Below are positions 18,609 to 27,386 of a stretch of DNA of 64,000 nucleotides, piece by piece; position 1 is the first letter of the stretch; every line of letters starts with the position of its first letter. The notes under the pieces are model-generated. The model saw nothing but the letters and a program-made list of their open reading frames with translations. It ran no database searches and was not told the DNA's origin. This DNA comes from an uncultured Bacteroidales bacterium (lineage in GTDB: Bacteria; Bacteroidota; Bacteroidia; Bacteroidales; UBA932), in contig ONKO01000001.1 in the NCBI GenBank assembly GCA_900318445.1, forward strand, positions 248,001-312,000. Direction: 5' to 3'. The translations under genes and the position numbers were made by a program.

Positions 18609-20576
18609 ATGAAAAACATCTGGAAATATATTGCCGTTGCAGCAGTGGCCGCCTTTACGGGCGCCTGCACTCCCCACTATCCGGAGCTTGTGCCGTCGGC
18701 CGTACCGCAGGCCAGCGACCTGGATGTGAACATCAGCGTGGACCAGGAGACCAACTATGTCACCTTCACCGTGAACAATCCCGGTGTGGTGCCCGTGTGG
18801 ATCTTCGGAGACCAGCTGGTGGACGGAAAAGCCAACAAGAAATACTCCTATCCCGTAAACGGCCTCAAGCTGCGCTTCCGTGCCGCCGGCGAATACTCCG
18901 TTGAGGTAAAAGCCTACAACCGGAGCGGTATCTCCGAAGGTTCTCTCCTGAAGACCTTCACCCTGGAGAACACGTACCGCGATCCCTTTGACCCCAAGCC
19001 TTACATCCGTGCCGTCAGCGGCGGCGCCTCCCAGAACTGGGTGTGGAACAGCACCGCAGACGGTCACTTTGGCTGCGGCCCCAGCCTGGACGCCCCCAAG
19101 GGCTGGTGGTCCTGCGAAGCCAACGGCAAGGCCGGCTTCCTCTATGACGACATCATGACCTTCGACTCCGAAGGCAACTACACCTTCAACCCCGTGGATG
19201 GCCAGGCCTATGCCAACAAGGGCTCTGAATTCAAGCCCGAGGCAAAGACCGGCGACGAGGACTACCTCTTCCCCGTGGAGAAGGCCACGACCAAGTACAC
19301 CTTCGAGAACAACTGGAACGATGCCGGTATCGAGGAAATCTACCTGGTGCTGGACGAAGGCAGCGTGCTGTCCTATGTGCCCCACAAGAGCCTGGTGGAA
19401 GAGCCCCGCTTCCTGGTGACGGAGAGCAAGACCTCCGAAATGAAGAAGAAACTCCAGCTCGCTGCCTTTGTGAAGACCCCCGACAATCCCGACGGCATTG
19501 CCTGGTACTACGAGTTTGTTCCCGAAGGCTCTGTAGCCGGTGCCGATGACCCGCTCTTCGGCAAGGAAAGCAAGACCTGGGTGATTGACAACGAGACCCA
19601 GGGCTACATGGGCTGCGGTCCCAGCCTGGCCGATCCCGCCGGCTGGTGGAGCGCTGCTCCGCACGACAAGGACGGTTTCGCCGTCACCGACGACGAGCTC
19701 ACCTTCTTCAAGGATGGCAAGTACATCTTCGACCCGGGTGCCGATGCCATGGTCTACGTGAACAAGGGTTCCGGCTACCATGCCGAGCTGCTCACCGGAG
19801 ACGAGGACTACAATGCCCCCGCCGACAAACAGGAATCCACCTACACGCTGGGCTCCGACGACAACGGCGACTACATTGAGTTCCCTGCCGGCATCCTGTA
19901 CGGCTATGTTGCTTCCCCGGATGTCATCAACGACCAGCCCAACCGCCTCTACGTAAAGGAGCTCTCTGCTACCAAGCTTGTTTTGGTAGCCAGCTTCGAA
20001 GGCATCTCCTGGCAGCTCATTTACCGTCCCAAGGACGGCCAGGTGGACGACAAGCCCGCTTCCCTTGCCGAGGCCCTCGTAGGCTCCTGGACCTGGGATG
20101 CCGATGTCAACGGCCACTTCGGCTGCGGCGAGAACCTCGCGAACCCTCTGGGCTGGTGGAGCGGCGAAGCCCACTGCAAGGACGACGCTTCCATGTACAA
20201 CGACGTCATGACCTTCACGGCCGACGGCAAGTACACCTTCGATCCCGTGGACGGCAAGTCCTACATCAACAAGGGTGTGACCCTGTTCGAGAGCCAGAAG
20301 GCCGGTTCCCCCTACGGCGATGACTTTGACATCAACGTGGAGAAGGTGACCGTGGACTACACCCTGGACGAGGACGGCGACTATGAGGTGATCAAGCTGG
20401 CCGATGGTGCCATGTTCTCCTACATCCCTAACGATGACTTCATGGACGACATGACTCTCTATGTGAGATCCTACACCAAGGACCAGCTCGTTCTCATGAG
20501 CTACACTCCTACCGGCAACGACGGTGGTTCCATTGCCTGGCAGTTTATTCTGAAACGCGTTACTACGAATGAATAG
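18609..20576 (+). CDS. surface glycan-binding candidate with three tandem repeats
   Basis: This lipoprotein (FTGAC lipobox near residue 20) has an N-terminal Ig/PKD-like domain (~35-125) followed by three ~170-residue repeats whose first tryptophans lie at residues 144, 324 and 494. Each repeat opens with W-x-W or W-V, then G-[HY]-[FM]-GCG and P-x-GWWS, and later has F-x-[DE]-G-x-Y-x-F-[DN]-P and VNKG/INKG. The conserved aromatic cluster suggests sugar binding, and its place after susD is where SusE/F-like proteins occur. I do not recognise the repeat family. Confidence 0.75.
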   Translation: MKNIWKYIAVAAVAAFTGACTPHYPELVPSAVPQASDLDVNISVDQETNYVTFTVNNPGVVPVWIFGDQLVDGKANKKYSYPVNGLKLRFRAAGEYSVEVKAYNRSGISEGSLLKTFTLENTYRDPFDPKPYIRAVSGGASQNWVWNSTADGHFGCGPSLDAPKGWWSCEANGKAGFLYDDIMTFDSEGNYTFNPVDGQAYANKGSEFKPEAKTGDEDYLFPVEKATTKYTFENNWNDAGIEEIYLVLDEGSVLSYVPHKSLVEEPRFLVTESKTSEMKKKLQLAAFVKTPDNPDGIAWYYEFVPEGSVAGADDPLFGKESKTWVIDNETQGYMGCGPSLADPAGWWSAAPHDKDGFAVTDDELTFFKDGKYIFDPGADAMVYVNKGSGYHAELLTGDEDYNAPADKQESTYTLGSDDNGDYIEFPAGILYGYVASPDVINDQPNRLYVKELSATKLVLVASFEGISWQLIYRPKDGQVDDKPASLAEALVGSWTWDADVNGHFGCGENLANPLGWWSGEAHCKDDASMYNDVMTFTADGKYTFDPVDGKSYINKGVTLFESQKAGSPYGDDFDINVEKVTVDYTLDEDGDYEVIKLADGAMFSYIPNDDFMDDMTLYVRSYTKDQLVLMSYTPTGNDGGSIAWQFILKRVTTNE

Positions 20577-21690
20577 TTTTTTGAGGAAAGGGTTGCTGCT
20601 GCCGCTAGCGGCGGCAACCCTTTTAATTACCGCTTGCGGATCGAAACCGGCGCAGCCTGCGCAGGAAAAGAGCCTGAGCGTAAATCCCTCCAGCCTATCC
20701 CTTTCCGATGCCTCCTCCACGGAGACCGTCACCGTAACGTCCGACTGTGACTGGGGCGTCGCTTCCGGCAACAAGGACTGGTGCACGGTGTCGCCCTCCG
20801 GCGGCACGGCCGGTACCACCCCCGTTACGGTGAAAATCAGTGAAAACAAGGGCTACGACACGCGCAGCACCCTCCTTACTTTCCGCTATGGCGGCAACAA
20901 GCTGGAAGTGCCTGTATCCCAGACCGGCAAGCAAAAGCCCGAGACACCGGAAACCCCCGAAGGAATCACCGTTCCCGAAGGCTACGAGCTGGACTGGAAC
21001 GAGGAATTCGACACTCCCGGCAAGCCCTCCCTCTCCGACTGGTGGTACGAAACCGGCGGTGGCGGCTGGGGCAACAACGAGATCCAGACCTATGTGGCCA
21101 GTGCCAAGGACGGCCAGGACCTCTGTTATATTGCAGATGGAAAAATGACCCTCGAAGCCCGCAAGATAGGCGGAACAGTCTATTCTATCCGCATCAATAC
21201 CAAGAAATACTGGAAATACGGCTGGTTCGAGGCCCGGCTCAAGGTGAGCGACGTGCCCGGATCCTGGCCGGCCTTCTGGATGATGCCGCAGAACTTCCAG
21301 ACCTGGCCCGGAGACGGCGAAATCGATATCATGGAATACGCCATCTCCACCCAGGGCAAGAACAAGTCCTCCTCCAGCATCCACTGCGGCGCCTTCAACT
21401 GGCCCGCCGGTACCCAGAAGACACATGTGATGCCGGTTAATAACGCCGCCTCCGAGTTCCATGTGTACGCCCTGGAATGGACGGCCGACTATATGAAATT
21501 CTATGTGGACGGCAACCTGCACATGACCTTCGCCAATGACGGCAAGGGCTATTCGCACTGGCCGTTTGACAATCCTTTCTACCTTAAGTTCAACCTGGCT
21601 TACGGTGGAAACATGGGCGGGCAGACGGACGATGCAAAGCTCCCGGCCCTTTACGAAGTGGACTATGTCCGTGTATTCAAGAAGAAATAA
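20569..21690 (+). CDS. GH16 endo-beta-glucanase lipoprotein with BACON domain
   Basis: After a lipobox (LLITACGS) comes a BACON-type domain (~32-120, SVNPSSLSLSD and WCTVSPSGG) and then a GH16 catalytic domain (~130-373) with the ExDxxE active-site motif in GEIDIMEYA and FEARLKVSDVPGSWPAFWM. GH16 enzymes of this form cut beta-1,3 or mixed-linked glucans such as laminarin. The gene overlaps the 3' end of the binding-protein gene by 8 nt. The lipoprotein signal suggests a surface location, where it would release oligosaccharides for SusC. Confidence 0.92.
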   Translation: MNSFLRKGLLLPLAAATLLITACGSKPAQPAQEKSLSVNPSSLSLSDASSTETVTVTSDCDWGVASGNKDWCTVSPSGGTAGTTPVTVKISENKGYDTRSTLLTFRYGGNKLEVPVSQTGKQKPETPETPEGITVPEGYELDWNEEFDTPGKPSLSDWWYETGGGGWGNNEIQTYVASAKDGQDLCYIADGKMTLEARKIGGTVYSIRINTKKYWKYGWFEARLKVSDVPGSWPAFWMMPQNFQTWPGDGEIDIMEYAISTQGKNKSSSSIHCGAFNWPAGTQKTHVMPVNNAASEFHVYALEWTADYMKFYVDGNLHMTFANDGKGYSHWPFDNPFYLKFNLAYGGNMGGQTDDAKLPALYEVDYVRVFKKK

Positions 21691-21699
21691 TTAGAAGAG

Positions 21700-23940
21700 A
21701 TGAAATATATCCTGAACCTGAGCCTTGTGGCACTCCTCCTTGCTGTCTTCTCCTGCGACGGGAACAAGACCGCCGGTACGCTGGGTGCCAGTGACGAGGT
21801 GGAGACCCGCGTGGAGCGCATTCTCTCTGAGATGACCCTGGCCGAGAAAATCGGCCAGATGAACCAGGTGTCTGCCGGGGGAGACGTCGCACAGTATGCC
21901 GATGCCCTCCGCAAGGGACAGATCGGCTCCATCCTCAACGAAGTGGACCCCGCGAAGATCAACGAGTTCCAGCGCATTGCCGTGGAGGAATCCCGGCTGG
22001 GCATTCCGCTCCTGGTGGGCCGTGACGTGATTCACGGTTTCCACACCGTTTTCCCCATTCCGCTGGGCCTGGCGGCCACCTTTGACCCCGCCCTGGTGGA
22101 AGAAGGCGCCCGCGTGGCTGCCATTGAGGCCACCGCGCAGGGCGTGCGCTGGACGTTTTCGCCCATGCTGGACATTGCCCGCGACCCCCGCTGGGGCCGT
22201 ATTGCCGAGGGCAGCGGTGAAGACCCTTACCTGGATGCCCGCATGGCCGAGGCCATGGTGCACGGTTATCAGGGAAGGGAGGCCGATTCCACCTCCATGG
22301 CTGCCTGCATCAAGCATTTTGTGGGTTACGGCGCAGCCGAAGGCGGCCGCGACTACAACAGCACCTTCCTCACCGAGCGTCAGCTGCGCAACATCTATCT
22401 GCCGCCCTTTGAGGCAGCCGTAAAGGCCGGTGCCATGACGCTGATGACTTCCTTCAACGACAACGACGGCGTTCCCTCCACGGGTAACACCTTCGTGGTG
22501 AAGGACGTGCTCCGCGGCGAGTGGGGCTTTGACGGGCTGGTAGTCACCGACTGGAACTCCATGGGAGAGATGATCAACCACGGTTTTGGCGAAGACCGCA
22601 AGGACGTGGCCGAGAAAGCCGTGAATGCCGGCGTGGACATGGACATGATGACCTATGGTTTCCTCTCCCACCTGGAAGAGCTGGTGAAAAGCGGTGCCGT
22701 GAAAGAGAAGACCATCAACCAGGCTGTGCGCAACATCCTCCGCGTGAAGGTGATGCTGGGCCTGTTCGATAACCCCTACGTGGACGTGGATGCCGCTGCC
22801 GCCGTGCAGTATGCTCCCGCGCATCTCGCATCGGCCCAAAAAACCGTGGAAGAGTCTGCCATCCTCCTCAAAAACGACGGCGTGCTGCCGCTCGGGAAGG
22901 GCCTTCGCATCCTCGTTACCGGTCCCCTGGCCGATGCCCCGCACGACCAGCTGGGCACCTGGGCCTTCGACGGCGAAAAGGCGCACACCGTTACGCCTCT
23001 CAAGGCGCTGAGGGAGCGTTTCCCCGGTCAGGTGGACTATGTCCCCGGCCTCCGGTTCAGCCGTGAAAAGCGCAGCAGTTTTGCCGATGTCGTCGCTGCC
23101 GCCCGCCGTGCCGACGTGGTGCTGGCGTTCCTGGGCGAGGAAGCCATCCTCTCCGGCGAAGCCCATTCCCTGGCCGACCTCAACCTGCAGGGCTCCCAGA
23201 GCGAACTGCTGGCCGCCCTGAAGACTGCCGGCAAGCCGGTGGTGGCTGTTGTCATGGCGGGCCGTCCGCTCACCATCGAGCGGGACCTCCCCAACGTGAA
23301 CGGCCTCCTGTACAGCTTCCATCCCGGTACCATGGGCGGTCCGGCCCTTGCCAACCTTCTCTTTGGCGACGTGAACCCTTCCGGAAAGACGCCCATTACG
23401 TTCCTGCGTACCGTGGGACAGGCACCCCTGTATTACAGCCACAACATGACCGGGCGTCCGTACAACGGCGAAACCCTGCTCGAAGACATTCCGTTGGAGG
23501 CCGGCCAGACGTCCCTGGGCAATACCTCCTACTATCTGGACTACGGCGCCTATCCGCTGTTCCCCTTCGGCTATGGTCTCAGCTACACCAGCTTTGCCTA
23601 CTCCGGCATCGGCCTGGATAAAGAGGCTTACAAGGCCGACGAGACGCTCCGCGTGAACTTCACCCTCACCAACACGGGTGCCTTCGACGGCACCGAGGTG
23701 GCCCAGGTGTACATTCGCGACCTCGTGGGCTCCATCACCCGTCCGGTAAAGGAGCTCAAGGCCTTCGAGCGCGTCTCCCTGAAAGCCGGGGAGAGCCGCA
23801 CCCTTACGGTGGATATTCCCGTTCAGGAGCTCGCTTTCGTGGGCCTGGACGGTGAGAAGAAAGTAGAAGCAGGAGAGTTCCTGCTTTGGGTTGCCGGAGA
23901 CAGTGCCTCCGGTGAAGCCATTCGTTTTAAAGTGTTGTAG
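21700..23940 (+). CDS. GH3 beta-glucosidase, exported
   Basis: The 746-residue protein has a lipoprotein-type signal (LLLAVFSC) followed by the GH3 (alpha/beta)8 domain and the alpha/beta sandwich. The nucleophile Asp lies in LVVTDWNSM and sugar-binding residues are in GVRWTFSPMLDIARDPRWGR and KHFVGYGAAEGGRDYN. A fibronectin-III-like C-terminus begins near YTSFAYSG. GH3 enzymes remove single glucose units from the non-reducing end. It lies 9 nt after the GH16 gene and 4 nt before the GH30 gene, so it is in the same operon. Confidence 0.95.
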   Translation: MKYILNLSLVALLLAVFSCDGNKTAGTLGASDEVETRVERILSEMTLAEKIGQMNQVSAGGDVAQYADALRKGQIGSILNEVDPAKINEFQRIAVEESRLGIPLLVGRDVIHGFHTVFPIPLGLAATFDPALVEEGARVAAIEATAQGVRWTFSPMLDIARDPRWGRIAEGSGEDPYLDARMAEAMVHGYQGREADSTSMAACIKHFVGYGAAEGGRDYNSTFLTERQLRNIYLPPFEAAVKAGAMTLMTSFNDNDGVPSTGNTFVVKDVLRGEWGFDGLVVTDWNSMGEMINHGFGEDRKDVAEKAVNAGVDMDMMTYGFLSHLEELVKSGAVKEKTINQAVRNILRVKVMLGLFDNPYVDVDAAAAVQYAPAHLASAQKTVEESAILLKNDGVLPLGKGLRILVTGPLADAPHDQLGTWAFDGEKAHTVTPLKALRERFPGQVDYVPGLRFSREKRSSFADVVAAARRADVVLAFLGEEAILSGEAHSLADLNLQGSQSELLAALKTAGKPVVAVVMAGRPLTIERDLPNVNGLLYSFHPGTMGGPALANLLFGDVNPSGKTPITFLRTVGQAPLYYSHNMTGRPYNGETLLEDIPLEAGQTSLGNTSYYLDYGAYPLFPFGYGLSYTSFAYSGIGLDKEAYKADETLRVNFTLTNTGAFDGTEVAQVYIRDLVGSITRPVKELKAFERVSLKAGESRTLTVDIPVQELAFVGLDGEKKVEAGEFLLWVAGDSASGEAIRFKVL

Positions 23941-23944
23941 TGCG

Positions 23945-25381
23945 ATGAAAAGTGTGCGGTCCCTGCTTCTGACACTGGCGATGACAGCTTGCAGCAGTTC
24001 CTCGGCCCCGGTACCAGAGCCGGCGCCTGAGGTTAAACCTTTCGCCAAAGTATATACCACCTCGGTAGCCGGTGCCCGGATGGCGCCCTCCCAGATAACG
24101 CTGGGGCAGCCCTCCGACGCCCATTTTTACAAGGTAACGCTAAACGGTGATTGCTATCAGAGCGTGGATGGCTTTGGCCTGGCCGTAACGCAGGCCAGCT
24201 GCTATAATCTGCTGGTGATGAATGCAGCGGACCGTACCGCTTTTCTGGAAGAGATGTTCAGCCGCGAAAAGGGGATAGGCTCGTCCCTCATCCGTGTGTG
24301 TATCGGAGGGTCGGACTTTTCCCTGGACGAGTTCACCTGGTGCGATACGCCGGGCATGGAGAACTTCGCCATCCATCCCCTGGACCAGGAATACCTGTTT
24401 CCCGTCCTGGATGAAATCTACCGCATCAACCCGGACGTAAAGATTATCGGCTCTCCCTGGAGCTGTCCGCGCTGGATGAAGATGGGAGAAAACGGAGGCT
24501 TCTACGATGCCTGGACGGGCGGCCGCCTCAATCCCGAGTATTATGCCGACTATGCGCAGTACTTTGTGAAGTGGATTCAGGCCATGGAAGGGCGCGGCTA
24601 CACGGTATCGGCCGTCACCCTGCAGAACGAGCCCCTGCACCGGGGCAATTCCATGTCGCTCTACATGCCCTGGGAAGACCAGCGGGACTTCCTCAAGGTG
24701 GTGGGACCTGCTTTCAAGGCCGCCGGCCTCACGACGGGCATCCTGGTCTACGACCACAATTATGACGTGACGGACTATGCCCTGAATCTTCTGAAAGATT
24801 CTTCATTGGACGATTATGTGAGCGGCAGTGCCTGGCACAATTACCTCGGAAGCGTGACGGCGCTGGACAAGGTCCATGCCGGTGCTCCCGACAAGGGCAT
24901 CTATTTCACCGAGGCGTCCATCGGCAACTGGAATTACAGTTTTGACGGCTGTCTCATCAGTGATTTCCGGGATATCTTCCTGGGAACGCTCTCCCGCCAT
25001 GGAAAGGGCGTAACGCTGTGGAACCTCATGCTGGACGACGAGCACAAGCCTTACAGGCCCGGCGGCTGCGATACCTGCTGGGGCGGCGTCACCATCTCCC
25101 ATACAGACCATTCCCTGAAGGGAATCACCCGCAATTCCCACTATTACAATATTGCGCAGTGCTCCAAGGTGCTTGAACCCGGTGCCGTGCGGCTGGGAAC
25201 CAGCGGCTACTCCGCCTCGGGCCTCACGTACCTGTGGTTCCGCAATCCCGACGGCTCCTATGCCGTCCTCTTCCTGAATGAGAGCAATGCCCAGGTACAG
25301 GTAAATCTTGTTACCGACAAGGTTTCGGTGCCCTGCAAGGTGCCGGCGCGCTCCATTCAGTCGGTGCGCTGGGAAGAGTAG
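23945..25381 (+). CDS. GH30 glycosidase, probable endo-beta-1,6-glucanase
   Basis: The 478-residue lipoprotein (lipobox LAMTAC) has GH30 hallmarks: FGLAVTQASCYN at the first strand, the acid/base Glu in TLQNEPLH, the nucleophile Glu in YFTEASIG, and a C-terminal beta-sandwich from ~400. GH30_3 members in Bacteroidetes cut beta-1,6-glucan, and this one fits better than the glucosylceramidase branch because of its locus. The ATG at 23945 gives a proper signal peptide. The gene ends 4 nt from the convergent tsaE. Confidence 0.9.
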   Translation: MKSVRSLLLTLAMTACSSSSAPVPEPAPEVKPFAKVYTTSVAGARMAPSQITLGQPSDAHFYKVTLNGDCYQSVDGFGLAVTQASCYNLLVMNAADRTAFLEEMFSREKGIGSSLIRVCIGGSDFSLDEFTWCDTPGMENFAIHPLDQEYLFPVLDEIYRINPDVKIIGSPWSCPRWMKMGENGGFYDAWTGGRLNPEYYADYAQYFVKWIQAMEGRGYTVSAVTLQNEPLHRGNSMSLYMPWEDQRDFLKVVGPAFKAAGLTTGILVYDHNYDVTDYALNLLKDSSLDDYVSGSAWHNYLGSVTALDKVHAGAPDKGIYFTEASIGNWNYSFDGCLISDFRDIFLGTLSRHGKGVTLWNLMLDDEHKPYRPGGCDTCWGGVTISHTDHSLKGITRNSHYYNIAQCSKVLEPGAVRLGTSGYSASGLTYLWFRNPDGSYAVLFLNESNAQVQVNLVTDKVSVPCKVPARSIQSVRWEE

Positions 25382-25385
25382 GGGA

Positions 25386-25811
25386 CTAAGCGTCCCAGCT
25401 TAGCGTCCGGCTTCCGTCGGCATTTACCTGAATATTCACTTTGAGGGTCTCTTCCGGCAAGAGGCCTTCAATGTTTTCCGGCCATTCCATGAGGCAGAGG
25501 TCTCCCGAGTCCAGATAGTCGTACAGGCCGATGTCCAGCGCTTCCTCGGGCCGTTCGATGCGGTAAAAGTCAAAGTGATAGATGGGCTGTCCTTTCCCGC
25601 CGCGATACTCGTTCACGATGGCGAAAGTGGGCGAACTGATGGCGTCTTCCTGAACGCCAAGCGCCTTGCAGACAGCTGTGGTAAAAGTCGTCTTCCCGGC
25701 CCCCATGGGCGCATAGAATGCAATAAGAGAATTGTTCCCGATGGCCTTCAGGAACTCTCCTGCGGCCCGGTCCAGGTCTTCCAATCCTGCTATCTGAATT
25801 TGATGTTTCAT
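25386..25811 (-). CDS. tsaE: tRNA threonylcarbamoyladenosine ATPase TsaE
   Basis: TsaE is the small ATPase that supports TsaB/TsaD in making t6A at position 37 of ANN-decoding tRNAs. The 141-residue protein has the P-loop MGAGKTTF, SSPTFAIVNEY, HFDFYRIE and the Walker B-like LCLMEWPEN. It is divergently spaced 12 nt from comM, and a TATCTTTG box lies 4 nt before the ATG. Confidence 0.95.
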   Translation of the reverse strand: MKHQIQIAGLEDLDRAAGEFLKAIGNNSLIAFYAPMGAGKTTFTTAVCKALGVQEDAISSPTFAIVNEYRGGKGQPIYHFDFYRIERPEEALDIGLYDYLDSGDLCLMEWPENIEGLLPEETLKVNIQVNADGSRTLSWDA

Positions 25812-25815
25812 CCTG

Positions 25816-25823
25816 CAAAGATA
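25816..25823 (-). promoter_or_regulatory. -7 box TATCTTTG for tsaE
   Basis: An exact TAnnTTTG box on the minus strand lies between the comM stop and the tsaE start, with only 4 nt to the ATG. The tsaE message is therefore likely leaderless. Confidence 0.65.
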
Positions 25824-27383
25824 CTACAAATCCAGTATATTTCTTCTATCCAGGAAGCGGTAGAGGGCGGCCTCGGAGAGGTGGGGTGGTTGGATGAAGG
25901 GAGAACCGGCGAGGTCGGCGATGGTGCGGGCAATCTTGATGATGCGGGTATAGGCGCGGGCGCTCAGGCCCAGTTTGTCAATGATGCTCTCCAGAAGGTC
26001 CTTGCAGGCGCTGTCCAGGGGGCAGTACTTCTCCAGCTGCTTGCCGTTCATCTCTGCGTTGCAGAAGATGCCGCTGCCGGCAAAGCGTTCCCGCTGGATT
26101 TCGCGGGCCTTGAGTACCCGCGCGGCGATATCCCTGGACGGCTCGGCCTTTCCACCCCTTACGAGGGCCGATGTCTCTACCGGGTGCACCCACAGCTGGA
26201 TGTCGATGCGGTCCATGATGGGGCCGCTGAGTTTGGAGAAGTACGTCATTCGCTGACCGGGGGAGCACGTGCAGCGGTCTCCCTCCCCATAGTACCCGCA
26301 GGGGCAGGGGTTGGACGCCGCTACCAGCATGAAGGACGCCGGATACTCCACCTTGGCCTTGAGCCGGGAGATGGTCACCTTGCGGTCTTCCAGCGGTCCT
26401 CGAAGCGCTTCCAGCGTGCTTTTTGGCGCTTCGCAAAACTCGTCCAGGAAAAGGACTCCATTCGTAGCCAGCGACACTTCCCCCGGCAGGATGTTCTCTC
26501 CGCTCCCGCCGCCCAGCATGGCAGCCTTTGAGGCCGATATATGCGGCGCCCGGAAGGGACGGGTGCGCATGAAGCCCAGGTCTCCGGAAGCGCGTCCCGC
26601 CACCGAATACACTTTGGACGTGATGGCGCTCTCTTCCAGGTTCATGGGCGGGAGAATGCCCGCCAGCGCCTTGGCGATGGAACTTTTTCCGCTGCCCGGA
26701 GCGCCGATGAGCAGGACGTTGTGCCCTCCGGCGCAGGCAATCTCCACCCCGCGTTTGGCGCCCTCCTGGCCGATGATATCGGCAAAATCCATATAGCTGC
26801 GCTGCGGCCCCTTCGACGCTTCCTGCGCCTTCCGGTACAGCTCCGTGTTCCAGATGAGAAGGTCCGACGGGTCTTCTTCCTCCTCCAGGATGCGGAGTAC
26901 GTCGTCCAGCGTGCGCACACCGAAGAGGTCCACGCCGGAGTAGTCCACAGCCTCGAGCGCCGACTCCTCGGGCAGGATGCAGCCGCGGAAGCCCTGGCGG
27001 ATGGCCAGCTCTACCATGGGCAGCGTACCGGGCACGGGGCGGATGCCTCCGTCCAGGCCCAGCTCCCCCATGATGAGGTACTTGTCCAGCGCCCGCAGGT
27101 TCCGCTGCCCGGAAGCAGCGATGATGCCCAGGGCGATGGGCAGGTCGTAGCCGCTGCCCTGCTTGTGGAGGTCGGCGGGTGCCAGGTTAATCACAATCTT
27201 CTTTCCGGGGATGTGAAATCCCTTGGCCTGCAGGGCGGTTACCGTGCGCAGGAGACTCTCCTTGACGGCGGCATCGGCCAGCCCGACGAGGTGAATCCCC
27301 ACCCCCAGGGTGATGTTCACCTCTACCGTAACGGGAACGGCGTCGATTCCCATACATTTGGCGCCATGAATGTAGACGAGCAT
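25824..27383 (-). CDS. comM: YifB/ComM-family AAA+ ATPase (Mg-chelatase-like)
   Basis: The 519-residue protein begins with the ChlI-like domain (VEVNITLGVGIHLVGLAD, NLAPADLHKQGSGYDLPIA) and has an AAA+ core with Walker A GAPGSGKSS and Walker B GVLFLDEF. It ends in the small C-terminal Mg-chelatase-like domain. ComM homologues are hexameric helicases that extend heteroduplex joints in natural transformation; in Bacteroidetes the role is not well proven. The upstream lipoprotein gene ends 3 nt before its start, so both may be read together. Confidence 0.93.
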   Translation of the reverse strand: MLVYIHGAKCMGIDAVPVTVEVNITLGVGIHLVGLADAAVKESLLRTVTALQAKGFHIPGKKIVINLAPADLHKQGSGYDLPIALGIIAASGQRNLRALDKYLIMGELGLDGGIRPVPGTLPMVELAIRQGFRGCILPEESALEAVDYSGVDLFGVRTLDDVLRILEEEEDPSDLLIWNTELYRKAQEASKGPQRSYMDFADIIGQEGAKRGVEIACAGGHNVLLIGAPGSGKSSIAKALAGILPPMNLEESAITSKVYSVAGRASGDLGFMRTRPFRAPHISASKAAMLGGGSGENILPGEVSLATNGVLFLDEFCEAPKSTLEALRGPLEDRKVTISRLKAKVEYPASFMLVAASNPCPCGYYGEGDRCTCSPGQRMTYFSKLSGPIMDRIDIQLWVHPVETSALVRGGKAEPSRDIAARVLKAREIQRERFAGSGIFCNAEMNGKQLEKYCPLDSACKDLLESIIDKLGLSARAYTRIIKIARTIADLAGSPFIQPPHLSEAALYRFLDRRNILDL

Positions 27384-27386
27384 AGC

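Noticed and set aside
18591-24060. Several 290-790-residue frames opposite the binding protein, GH16 and GH3 genes
   Set aside because: The same antisense effect; the forward frames have complete catalytic motifs and signal peptides.
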